Part shown: piece after piece, positions 1-6,248 of the stretch | Layout of the letters: every line of letters starts with the position of its first letter | How positions within the stretch are numbered: the first letter of the stretch is position 1 | Assembly (NCBI GenBank): GCA_022701845.1 | Contig: JAKONS010000443.1 | Location: 1-6,248 of the forward strand | Reading direction: 5' to 3' | Length of the DNA: 6,248 nt | From: Burkholderiaceae bacterium | Lineage (GTDB): Bacteria > Pseudomonadota > Gammaproteobacteria > Burkholderiales > Burkholderiaceae | The notes under the pieces: generated by a model | The model's database searches: none | The model's input: only the letters and a program-made list of their open reading frames with translations | Told to the model about the DNA's origin: nothing | Translations under genes and position numbers: made by a program

Positions 1-837
1 AACGCGATGTGGCGCTTCCATCCGCGCACCTTCATCGAGACGATGAAGAAGTGTTCGTGGTTGAGCCGCGCAGAGCTTATGCAATTTGTCCCGGAGCAAG
101 TCGTGCGTGGCAAGGGTGCCGGATTATCAGGACCCTTTTTATATGAACGTACCGAGCCAACCGCAGGAAGTCTGATCGCAAACAGTAACGTTGAATTGAA
201 TACAGCGATGAGAAAGCATGGAATATGCACTCCTAAACGCATTGCAGCATTTGTGGGTAATTCAATACAGGAAACAGGCTGGTGGGCAAACTTCAACGAG
301 GCTGGAGGTCCGAATAAGCACTATGCGCCGTGGTATGGAAGAGGATTTTTGCAATTAACGAATCCCGACGGAAAGTTCAGCAGCCCAAGCAACTATGAAA
401 AATATTTCTTATTCCGAGGATTCGCTTTCGAAGCAGAAAGCACATCGCAGCTTCTGTTACGGGCGAGTGAATTGTCCAAAAACTCCCACGATGCAAGCGC
501 CAGTGCTGGCGCGTACTGGTCATGGATGCGCACGAACGCGATTGCTGATGTTGATGGCGTGAACGTTAGAAAAATGATTTTACTGGATGTCGAAAGCCAG
601 CTGTCAAAAGGTCGTTATATAGTCATTTATGAAAATTCAGTTTTTCGGAAGGTTGCCTGCGCAATCAACCTTCCAGGAGCGATGAATGATTCCAATCCGA
701 AACTTAATGGTTTAGTGAGCAGATACTGTGCATATGCCCTTGCACAAGCCGTAGTCATGGATACTGCTATGTTTCCGCAAGATGACAATACGAACTCGCT
801 TTACCCACATCCCTATGCTACGAAGAAAACCAAATGA
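1..837 (+). CDS. GH19/lysozyme-like peptidoglycan hydrolase, C-terminal part of a larger protein (partial at left edge)
   Basis: The reading frame is open to the left edge, so the methionine at 7 is probably internal and this is the C-terminal 278 residues of a larger protein. The opening FHPRTF...KKCSWLS resembles the linker seen before hydrolase domains in Burkholderiales secreted effectors (from memory of such proteins). The rest fits the glycoside hydrolase 19/lysozyme-like fold: an NSIQETGWW segment with the presumed catalytic Glu at 271-273, then YGRGFLQLT at 334-360, which matches the substrate-cleft motif of GH19 chitinases and endolysins. An AYWSWMRTNAIADVDG stretch near 508-555 and a terminal VACAIN...LNGLVSRY stretch fill out the domain. 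The likely role is cleavage of glycan strands in peptidoglycan. The stop overlaps the next start by ATGA, so the two are translationally coupled. The neighbouring exported proteins suggest an antibacterial effector; delivery by type VI secretion is inferred. The coding sequence is much AT-richer than the genes after 2302. Confidence 0.8.
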   Translation, partial: NAMWRFHPRTFIETMKKCSWLSRAELMQFVPEQVVRGKGAGLSGPFLYERTEPTAGSLIANSNVELNTAMRKHGICTPKRIAAFVGNSIQETGWWANFNEAGGPNKHYAPWYGRGFLQLTNPDGKFSSPSNYEKYFLFRGFAFEAESTSQLLLRASELSKNSHDASASAGAYWSWMRTNAIADVDGVNVRKMILLDVESQLSKGRYIVIYENSVFRKVACAINLPGAMNDSNPKLNGLVSRYCAYALAQAVVMDTAMFPQDDNTNSLYPHPYATKKTK

Positions 838-1385
838 GTCTTTCGAAATTCATTTGCATGTGCTGCATTGCTTTGGTCACTCTGTCTGCCGTTGCATCTG
901 AACAGCGTCCAACGAATCAGACGCAAACAAAAACCCAAAAGTACCTATTGAAAGGGGCCCGTTGTGCATTTGAATTGACTTCTACTCTTGCAGGAAGTCC
1001 ATATACCGATAGTTCGTCGGAATATTTTAAATTTTATGAAGATTATGTACCAAAAAAAAATCAACTGATGATGGAGTTTCGGTGCATGGAGACCAGGGAA
1101 AAGGATTATTGCCGCAATGTATGGCTACGTGATTTCTTGACCGAGGGCGCGCCAATTTTGCCTTTCATTAATTTGGTATTTTATAAAAGCGTTCATCCGG
1201 TGTACAAGTCGGTCGTTTACAACATAAGTAGAAACGCAACAGATGAACCTCGAGCGCGCACCGTGTATTTCTGCCTCGGTCACGAGCGAAAAATCCTCGA
1301 GGGGCGTGCTGATGTGGGAGTAGAGGGCAATGAAATTCCATTCAGAGCTATTAATGTGATCAAGACTATTAGATTTCTTGACTAA
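834..1385 (+). CDS. Small exported four-cysteine protein, candidate periplasmic immunity protein
   Basis: This 183-residue protein belongs to no family I recognise. It starts with a Sec signal peptide: basic n-region with K5, hydrophobic core CMCCIALVTL at 8-17, and a likely cut after AVA at 19-21. The mature part has four cysteines (C44, C84, C93, C147), an even number that suits disulfides in the periplasm, and no membrane segment. The ATG overlaps the stop of the hydrolase gene (ATGA), there is no strong Shine-Dalgarno sequence, and coupling is likely. A small exported protein directly behind a peptidoglycan hydrolase is the usual place for a cognate immunity protein that blocks the toxin in the periplasm. 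That function is inferred from position and export only. Codons are AT-rich, and a run of nine A lies in frame at 1052-1060. After the TAA the same frame stays open for 24 codons to a TGA at 1458-1460. Confidence 0.72.
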   Translation: MSLSKFICMCCIALVTLSAVASEQRPTNQTQTKTQKYLLKGARCAFELTSTLAGSPYTDSSSEYFKFYEDYVPKKNQLMMEFRCMETREKDYCRNVWLRDFLTEGAPILPFINLVFYKSVHPVYKSVVYNISRNATDEPRARTVYFCLGHERKILEGRADVGVEGNEIPFRAINVIKTIRFLD

Positions 1386-1456
1386 CGGTTCACCCCTGCG
1401 CACCGATATCGAAGCCGGATTGTTGGTAAGCCAAAAATACGGAACCATACGACCAA

Positions 1457-1928
1457 ATGAGAAAAATAAATCGCATGACAATTTTACTGGCTTCCTTTCT
1501 TGCTACCGGGTCGATGGCGGTGGATTATCCGATCTTGGGTCAATGTTTTTCATCTATCGCAGAATTTCGTGAACGAAATTTCCGCCAGAAGGTACTTTAG
1601 ACGATGCAGATGTTCAACAAATACAAGAAAAAGGATGGATTTGGATTATTGATAGAACGCCGAGTGTTAACTACAGCTGGAGCCTGCTTCAAAAAATGAC
1701 GCGTCGGTTTGCCTGAAAGGAGAATTTTCAGCAAGTTCAGTCGATTTACACCGGGTGCGAGGCGAATGGATAGTCGATGTGAACATACCCCCGATAGGCG
1801 ATACCGCCGGCAAGATGGGCCGTTATCGCCTGGAAAAAAACGGATCGAATTTCGCGTTGGAGCGCTGCGAGGAATTCAAGGCTAAAGGGCCGATTCACCG
1901 TTTCAACTGCCGAGACTGGGGAAAATAA
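1457..1928 (+). pseudogene. Second small exported four-cysteine protein, frame broken at two homopolymers
   Basis: As read, the frame from ATG 1457 stops at 1598-1600 after 47 residues, but protein-like sequence continues in two further frames. The first frame gives signal peptide MRKINRMTILLASFLATGSM with a likely cut after SMA, then VDYPILGQCFSSIAEF. The second frame (about 1582-1696) gives PPEGTLDDADVQQIQEKGWI and on to SWSLLQK. The third frame (about 1698-1928) gives DASVCLKGEF through RFNCRDWGK and TAA at 1926-1928. Adding one T to the run at 1579-1581 and one A to the run at 1691-1696 restores a single 157-residue protein. The rebuilt mature part has four cysteines (C30, C86, C138, C152), as in the gene before it, though I see no clear sequence similarity. 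It may be a second immunity protein or a degraded one. Either the gene is a real pseudogene or the sequence has two one-base homopolymer deletions; the sequence alone cannot decide. The family is not recognised. Confidence 0.7.
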
Positions 1929-2301
1929 CGACTGAATTTTGCGTCTTCGGCCCGTCGCCGTAGATAAGACACATCAACACGATCCATCCATATTCAGCAC
2001 AGCCGCGCCCGGCAATATGCGCGACGCACGGCGTTTCGATAGTGCCGGGATTCAGCGTCAGCAAACATACGCTCGAAGCTCAGTTTCGCAGTGCAAATAA
2101 AGGAGCATTCCTGCCACGGAATGCACAAAATCGAGCAAAACACGGGTCATCATTTTTTGACGGCCCCGCCACGCTCATTACCGCATCCGCCTCACCGTCT
2201 CGACTGCTACCATCCGCCGAACCCACGTCGATGTGTCAATTCGTCACACGACCGTACTGCTCCACCCCTCCTCAGGCCTCGGCCCCAAGCGCTTCCCGAC
2301 C
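1929..2301. other. Intergenic spacer spanning the composition change
   Basis: No convincing gene lies in these 373 bases. Open frames that run through here into the next gene (from 2042, 2091 and 2233) lack ribosome binding sites, and their translations are low-complexity or continue out of frame across the acyltransferase gene. Composition passes from the AT-richer left part to the GC-rich right part. The stretch must hold the promoter of the acyltransferase operon if that operon has its own. A TTGACG at 2157-2162 resembles a -35 box, but no good -10 box lies at the right distance, so I do not call a promoter. Confidence 0.55.
2105..2124. repeat. Perfect inverted repeat, 7-base arms
   Basis: GCATTCC at 2105-2111 and GGAATGC at 2118-2124 are exact reverse complements around a 6-base centre TGCCAC. 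It lies about 180 bases before the acyltransferase start. No T-run follows directly (the nearest, six T, is at 2153-2158), so it is not a standard terminator. It could be a regulator's operator, or chance. Confidence 0.4.
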
Positions 2302-3708
2302 ATGGTTTTCGCCTCGCTCGAGTTCCTGCTGCTGTTCTTCCCGCTGTTCCTGATCGCCTACGCGCTCACGCCCCAGGATCTGCGCAACGGCACGCTGCTC
2401 ATCGGCAGCTGGATCTTCTACGGCTGGTCGAGCCCGCCCTATCTGCTGATGCTGATCGCGATCACCGCGCTCACCTGGGCCGGCGGGCTGGTGCTGCAGG
2501 CGGCGGCGCCGGGGCGTTCGCGGCGCATGGAACTCGTCGCGCTGATCGTGGTGCTGGCGGGGCTGCTGGCCTGGTTCAAATACGCCAACATCGTGGTCGA
2601 GACGCTCAACACCGCGCTCGGCCATGCCGGTGCGATGCCGATCGCGTGGCAGAAGGTGGTGCTGCCGGTGGGGCTGTCGTTCATCGTGCTGCAGGCGATC
2701 TCCTATGTGGTCGACGTCTACCGCGGCACCGTCGTGGCGCAGCGCAGCTTCGTGGCTTTCGCGGCCTACAAGGCGATGTTCGGCCAGCTGATCGCCGGGC
2801 CGATCATTCGCTACGACTGGGTCAAAAAAGAGATCGGCAACCGGCGTTTCGGCTGGGACGGCTTCGGCGCCGGCGCCCGGCGCTTCATGGTGGGCATGAG
2901 CATGAAGGTGCTGATCGCCGACACGCTGGCGCCGGTGGCCGAGCTCGCCTTCTCGCAGACGCGGCCCGGCTTCGCCGACGCCTGGATCGGCTGCGCCGCC
3001 TACACCCTGCAGCTGTTCTTCGACTTCGCCGGCTACAGCGCGATGGCGATCGGTATCGCGCTGATGCTGGGTTTCCACTTTCCGGAAAACTTCAACCATC
3101 CGTACCTGGCGCGCAGCATCCAGGATTTCTGGCGGCGCTGGCACCTGTCGCTGTCGAGCTGGATCCGCGACTACCTCTATATCCCGCTGGGCGGCAACCG
3201 CGCCGGGCCGGTGCGCACCTATGTGAACCTGCTGCTGACGATGGCGATCGCCGGGTTGTGGCACGGCGGCGACAGCTGGAACTACCTGCTGTGGGGCATC
3301 GTCCACGGCCTGGCGCTGTGCTGCGCGCGGGCCTACACCCAGGCCGGGCACCGCATGCCGGTGCTGCCGGCCCGCGTCGCCACGCTGCTGTTCGTGATGC
3401 TCGCCTGGACGCTGTTCCGGGCGCACGATTTCGACGGCGCATTGCGCATGCTGGCCGGCCAGTTCGGCCTGCACGGCGGCTGGGGCTTCGGCGACGCGCT
3501 CACCGCCGGGCTGCGCCGCTCGCATCTGCTGGCGTTCGTGCTGGGGGTGCTGTGCGTGGTGTGGCCGGCGGTGGCGCCGCGGCTGGCGCAGCGCGCCGGG
3601 CCGCGGCTGGCGGCGCTGGGCGGACTGTGGCCGGTGCCGGCGTTTCTGCTGTCGTTCGCGCTGATCGCCAGCCGCGGCGCGTCGCCCTTCCTGTATTTCC
3701 AGTTCTGA
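2302..3708 (+). CDS. AlgI-like membrane-bound O-acyltransferase (MBOAT) for polysaccharide acetylation
   Basis: This 468-residue polytopic inner-membrane protein is of the MBOAT family, AlgI branch, which passes acetyl groups from a cytoplasmic donor across the membrane to a periplasmic acetyltransferase. The length is typical of AlgI-like proteins. The N-terminus MVFASLEFLLLFFPLFLIAY is characteristic of the family and fixes the start at 2302; the in-frame ATG at 2233 would add 23 atypical residues. Other family signatures are LFFDFAGYSAMAIG (D241), NFNHPYLARSIQDFWRRWHLSLSSW (shown in part: DFWRRWH at 275-281), YIPLGGNR, and GLWHGG with the presumed catalytic His at H321, followed by H335 in GIVHG. 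The end, FLYFQF, is also usual for the family. Many hydrophobic segments span the protein. No strong Shine-Dalgarno sequence precedes the ATG. The gene forms an operon with the AlgJ-like gene 19 bases downstream. The polymer acetylated is unknown, so no alg symbol is assigned. Confidence 0.92.
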   Translation: MVFASLEFLLLFFPLFLIAYALTPQDLRNGTLLIGSWIFYGWSSPPYLLMLIAITALTWAGGLVLQAAAPGRSRRMELVALIVVLAGLLAWFKYANIVVETLNTALGHAGAMPIAWQKVVLPVGLSFIVLQAISYVVDVYRGTVVAQRSFVAFAAYKAMFGQLIAGPIIRYDWVKKEIGNRRFGWDGFGAGARRFMVGMSMKVLIADTLAPVAELAFSQTRPGFADAWIGCAAYTLQLFFDFAGYSAMAIGIALMLGFHFPENFNHPYLARSIQDFWRRWHLSLSSWIRDYLYIPLGGNRAGPVRTYVNLLLTMAIAGLWHGGDSWNYLLWGIVHGLALCCARAYTQAGHRMPVLPARVATLLFVMLAWTLFRAHDFDGALRMLAGQFGLHGGWGFGDALTAGLRRSHLLAFVLGVLCVVWPAVAPRLAQRAGPRLAALGGLWPVPAFLLSFALIASRGASPFLYFQF

Positions 3709-3712
3709 CCGG

Positions 3713-3719
3713 CGGAGGA
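3713..3719 (+). promoter_or_regulatory. Strong Shine-Dalgarno sequence for the AlgJ-like gene
   Basis: CGGAGGA lies in the 19-base gap between the two genes, 8 bases before the ATG at 3728. It fixes that start and contrasts with the weak context of the acyltransferase start. Confidence 0.8.
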
Positions 3720-3727
3720 CTATTTCC

Positions 3728-4912
3728 ATGACCGCACCGTCTTCCGCCCACGCCGCGCCGCCGGTCGAGGCGCCCCGTCCGCACAGCCTGGGCGCACGCG
3801 GCGCCGGCATCGTGCTGCTGCTGTTCCTGGCCGCCGGCCTGGTGAGCACATTGGCAGCGGTGGCCACCGAGCGGCTCGATCTGCTGCCGCACCCGCTCGG
3901 CCGCACCGCGTTTCTCGACGGCGCCAGCATGCGCGACATGGCCGGCGCCCTGGCCGATGCGCCGATGGCCCGCGCCGCGGCCACCACCGAGCGCCAGGCG
4001 AGCTGGCTGGCCACCGGCGACCTGGGGCCGCAGGTGCGCCAGGGCTGCCCCGGCTGGCTGTTCCTGGCGACCGAGATCACGCCGCAGCCCGACGCCGACC
4101 GCCATCTGCGCGAGCGGGCCCAGGCGGTGGTGGCGATCCACGAGGACCTGCGGCAGCGCGGCATCCGCCTGCTGGTGGCGCTGGTGCCCGACAAGAGCCG
4201 CATCGAGAACGCGCGCCTGTGCGGCCTGGAACGATCCGCCGCCATCGACAACCGGCTGCGGGTGTGGGCCGGCCGGCTCGGCGCCGGCGGGGTGCCGATG
4301 GTCGACACCAGCGCGGCCCTGCGCGGCCTGCTGGAGCGCGGCGAAGACCCGTTCCTGCGCACCGATTCGCACTGGACCCAGAACGGCGCCGCGGCCGCCG
4401 CCGCCGCGGTGGCGGCCGCGGTGCGCCGGCAGGGGATCGAACTGGCGCCGCACCAGGACTACGCCATCGACCGCAGCCGCGCGCCCGCCCGGCGCCCGGG
4501 CGACCTGGTGCGGCTGGCCGGCATCGACGGCCTGCCGCTGGAACTGCAGCCGGCGCCGGAAACCACCGCCGAGCATGTCTTCACCAAACGCGCCGGCAGC
4601 AGCGCGGGCGGCGCGACCGGCGCAACAGCCGCATCGGCCGAGGACGAGCTCTTCGGCGACACCGCGCTGCCGCAGGTGGCCTTGCTCGGCACCTCGTTCT
4701 CCCGCACCTCGCATTTCGCCGACTACCTGGCCGCCGACCTGCAGACACCGGTGGCGAGCTTCGCCAAGGACGGCGGCGATTTCTGGGGCTCGGCCGGCGC
4801 GTATTTCGCCAGCGACGCCTTCCGGCAGACCGCGCCGAAGCTGGTCATCTGGGAGATTCCCGAGCGCACCCTGCAGCTGCCGACCACCGGCGAGCGCTGG
4901 CAGATTCCCTGA
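3728..4912 (+). CDS. AlgJ/AlgX-like SGNH-type O-acetyltransferase, membrane-anchored and periplasmic
   Basis: This 394-residue protein matches the AlgJ/AlgX family, the periplasmic partners that place acetyl groups supplied by an AlgI-type MBOAT onto exopolysaccharide. A single hydrophobic segment at about 26-47 (GIVLLLFLAAGLVSTLAAVA) should anchor it in the inner membrane with the rest in the periplasm; the preceding 25 residues are Pro/Ala-rich. Family motifs in order are GWLFL at 109-113, VPDKSRIE at 153-160, the Asp-His pair in TDSHW (D213, H215), and the nucleophile motif GTSFS with S323. These supply a complete Asp-His-Ser triad, so the enzyme looks active. An alanine-rich run follows the TDSHW motif (about 219-232). 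The gap of 19 bases and the strong ribosome binding site support an operon with the acyltransferase. The substrate cannot be read from the sequence: alginate, cellulose or another polymer are all possible, as no synthase is nearby. Confidence 0.88.
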   Translation: MTAPSSAHAAPPVEAPRPHSLGARGAGIVLLLFLAAGLVSTLAAVATERLDLLPHPLGRTAFLDGASMRDMAGALADAPMARAAATTERQASWLATGDLGPQVRQGCPGWLFLATEITPQPDADRHLRERAQAVVAIHEDLRQRGIRLLVALVPDKSRIENARLCGLERSAAIDNRLRVWAGRLGAGGVPMVDTSAALRGLLERGEDPFLRTDSHWTQNGAAAAAAAVAAAVRRQGIELAPHQDYAIDRSRAPARRPGDLVRLAGIDGLPLELQPAPETTAEHVFTKRAGSSAGGATGATAASAEDELFGDTALPQVALLGTSFSRTSHFADYLAADLQTPVASFAKDGGDFWGSAGAYFASDAFRQTAPKLVIWEIPERTLQLPTTGERWQIP

Positions 4913-4935
4913 CGGCCTGACCCGACCCGCTCCGC

Positions 4936-4955
4936 ACGGCGCCGGGGCGCGCCGT
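4936..4955. terminator. GC-rich hairpin between convergent genes, possible weak bidirectional terminator
   Basis: ACGGCGC at 4936-4942 pairs exactly with GCGCCGT at 4949-4955 around a 6-base loop, in the 42-base gap between the AlgJ-like gene and the porin. Neither strand shows a T-run after the stem, and the arm touches the porin stop codon (4955-4957), so termination is only suggested by position. Confidence 0.3.
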
Positions 4956-6037
4956 CAGAAGCTGTGGCGCATGCCGACCGCGTAGCCGGTCACGTTCTGT
5001 CCGTTGCCGATCGTCGGTGCGGCCAGCGAATTCGACGACACCGCGAGACCGCGGTTGGCTGCGCCGTCGTTGCTGACGCGGGCGACGGTGACATACAGCT
5101 GGGTGCGTTTCGACAGGTCGTAGCCGTAGCCGACGGCCAGCTTCTGCGAGTCGGCGTCGGCGATGTCCTTGCGGCGGATGGTGCTGAGCGCAATGCGCAG
5201 TTCGCCGGCGCCGACCGGGGCGGTGGCGCCCACCTCGAAGAGTTCCAGCCTGCGGTTGATGCCGCGTTCGCCGACGTACTGGACCATCGGCTTGACGACG
5301 CCGAAGTCGTAGGAGACGCCGGCGGTGGTGCTCTTGAAGGTCGATTCGGCCGCCGCGGTGCCGCCGGTGATGCGGCCGTGGCCGACGCCCAGGTTCCAGG
5401 GCCCGGCCTTGTAGCCGCCGCGCAGGCCGTAGGCGTTGCGCAGCGCATCGTTGGGCACCGACGACGCGGTTTCGCCGAAGGCGTACTGCACCTGCCCGTA
5501 GAAGCCGCCCAGCGTGGCCGGCAGCAGGTAGGAGACGCTGTTGCTCACCCGCTTGGGCGCGCTGCCCTCGGGCGTGCCGACCGCGGTGGTGGCGCTGCCG
5601 ATCAGGTTGGTGCCGCCGACGCCGCCGACGCCGATGTCGTTGAACGGGTCGAAGCTTTCGATGTTCAGGTAGGAGGTGGTCTTGTCGCGGCCCATGCGGA
5701 TCTCGCCGAGGCTTTTCGAGACCAGGCTTACGGTGGAGCGGCGCTCGAAGCCGAGGCTGGTGCCGGCACCGGTGCCGCCGCCGTTGTCGGGCGTGAGGCC
5801 GCCTTCCAGCCAGAAGCCGGCCGACAGGCCGCCGCCGAGGTCCTCGGTGCCGCGAAAGCCCAGCCGGCTGCTGCTCAGGTCGCCGGTGGCCAGCCCGGCG
5901 ACATGGCCGCCACCGGTGCCGATGCGGGTGACGGCGGCGTCGAGCACGCCGAACAGGGTGACGCTGGATTGGGCACAGGCACCGCCGGCAGCGGTGAAGG
6001 CGGCCATCGCGGCAGTGGCGAGAAGGGTGTTTTTCAT
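4955..6037 (-). CDS. Outer-membrane general porin, Burkholderiales type (Porin_4 / OmpC-like)
   Basis: This complete 360-residue trimeric beta-barrel porin should form a diffusion channel for small hydrophilic solutes in the outer membrane. The start at 6037 gives a clear Sec signal peptide (MKNTLLATAAMAAFTAAGGACA, cut after ACA at 20-22), and the mature protein starts QSSVTLFG, the standard first strand of beta-proteobacterial porins. Family features follow: SSSRLGFRGTEDLGGGL near 54-70, AGFWLEGG just after it, and GEIRMGRDKTTSYLN near 111-125, the region leading into the constriction loop. Alternating hydrophobic strands continue to the end, and the last residue is Phe after MRHS, the usual outer-membrane assembly signal. 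Length is within the normal range for the family. There is no strong Shine-Dalgarno sequence before the ATG. It is convergent with the acetylation operon and probably independent of it. Confidence 0.93.
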   Translation of the reverse strand: MKNTLLATAAMAAFTAAGGACAQSSVTLFGVLDAAVTRIGTGGGHVAGLATGDLSSSRLGFRGTEDLGGGLSAGFWLEGGLTPDNGGGTGAGTSLGFERRSTVSLVSKSLGEIRMGRDKTTSYLNIESFDPFNDIGVGGVGGTNLIGSATTAVGTPEGSAPKRVSNSVSYLLPATLGGFYGQVQYAFGETASSVPNDALRNAYGLRGGYKAGPWNLGVGHGRITGGTAAAESTFKSTTAGVSYDFGVVKPMVQYVGERGINRRLELFEVGATAPVGAGELRIALSTIRRKDIADADSQKLAVGYGYDLSKRTQLYVTVARVSNDGAANRGLAVSSNSLAAPTIGNGQNVTGYAVGMRHSF

Positions 6038-6176
6038 GAAGGCGATTGGCTAGGTTGCACGGCCGGCAGCGGTAGCGGAACCGGGGCCTGGCGGCGGGTG
6101 GGCGACCGGTCGGGCCGCCGAAGGGGATTGGAACGATTCTGTGTGACAACCGCGGGAAAACCCGACGTCGGCGCAT

Positions 6177-6221
6177 GCCGCCGGCGTCGGTTCAGCCGGC
6201 GGTGCCGTGCGCCGCCGGCGT
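6177..6221. repeat. GC-rich direct and inverted repeats upstream of the porin
   Basis: GCCGCCGGCGT occurs twice, at 6177-6187 and 6211-6221. Between the copies GCCGGCGG at 6195-6202 is the reverse complement of CCGCCGGC, which lies inside each copy (6178-6185 and 6212-6219), so either copy could form an 8-base-pair stem with it. These could be the end of a neighbouring transcript, a regulatory structure, or chance in very GC-rich DNA. In the remaining upstream stretch (6038-6176) I see no convincing promoter or gene. Confidence 0.4.
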
Positions 6222-6248
6222 GTGTCGCACCCGCAGCGAGCTGAACAC

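Noticed and set aside
1125..1481. Minus-strand open frame of 118 codons
   Set aside because: It lies opposite the exported small gene and shows no domain, signal or ribosome binding site.
1378..1572. TTG-start open frame of 64 codons after the first small gene
   Set aside because: It overlaps the signal-peptide ORF at 1457 in another frame, has no ribosome binding site, and its second half is out of frame with the better-supported exported protein.
2144..2162. GTCA...TGAC with a T-run as a terminator
   Set aside because: The stem is only four pairs, the T-run lies in the loop region rather than after it, and it is about 220 bases past the last gene.
2233..2301. Upstream ATG as start of the acyltransferase
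   Set aside because: It adds 23 residues unlike the family N-terminus and has no ribosome binding site; MVFASLEF at 2302 is the standard start.
2042..2353. Open frame crossing the spacer into the acyltransferase gene
   Set aside because: It has no ribosome binding site, a Ser/Pro-rich low-complexity product, and ends as Ser/Cys-rich shadow sequence out of frame with the acyltransferase.
2272..4362. Long minus-strand open frame (696 codons) opposite the acetylation operon
   Set aside because: The translation is Arg/Ala/Gln/His-rich low-complexity sequence, as expected opposite a GC-rich gene. The plus-strand genes carry clear family motifs.
4964..6244. Long plus-strand open frame opposite the porin
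   Set aside because: The translation is Ala/Gly/Asp/Val-rich without domains; the minus-strand porin with signal peptide and terminal Phe explains the region.

Overview
The window most likely comes from a high-GC beta-proteobacterium, probably of the Burkholderiales (Comamonadaceae-like). The grounds are a Burkholderiales-type general porin on the minus strand, the very GC-rich codon use of the right two thirds, and the style of an AlgI/AlgJ-like acetylation pair. This is inference from sequence character; no marker gene is present.

Region 1 (1-1928, plus strand) is clearly AT-richer than the rest. It opens with the C-terminal part of a larger gene (open at the left edge) that carries a GH19/lysozyme-like glycosidase domain, as found in peptidoglycan-degrading toxins. 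A small secreted four-cysteine protein follows, overlapping it by ATGA (834-1385). A second small secreted four-cysteine protein comes next (1457-1928), but its frame is broken twice. Each break is mended by adding one base to a homopolymer run, giving a 157-residue protein. The arrangement of a cell-wall hydrolase followed by exported small proteins is that of an antibacterial effector with periplasmic immunity proteins, probably type VI secretion. That role is an inference.

Region 2 (1929-2301) is a spacer without a convincing gene, where base composition moves from AT-richer to very GC-rich. It holds one perfect short inverted repeat.

Region 3 (2302-4912, plus strand) is a two-gene operon: an AlgI-like membrane-bound O-acyltransferase (MBOAT), and 19 bases later an AlgJ/AlgX-like SGNH-type protein with a strong ribosome binding site. 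Together they should move acetyl groups across the inner membrane onto an exported polysaccharide. No polymer synthase lies in the window.

Region 4 (4955-6037, minus strand) is a complete outer-membrane general porin, convergent with the operon. The last 211 bases upstream of it contain GC-rich direct and inverted repeats but no clear promoter.
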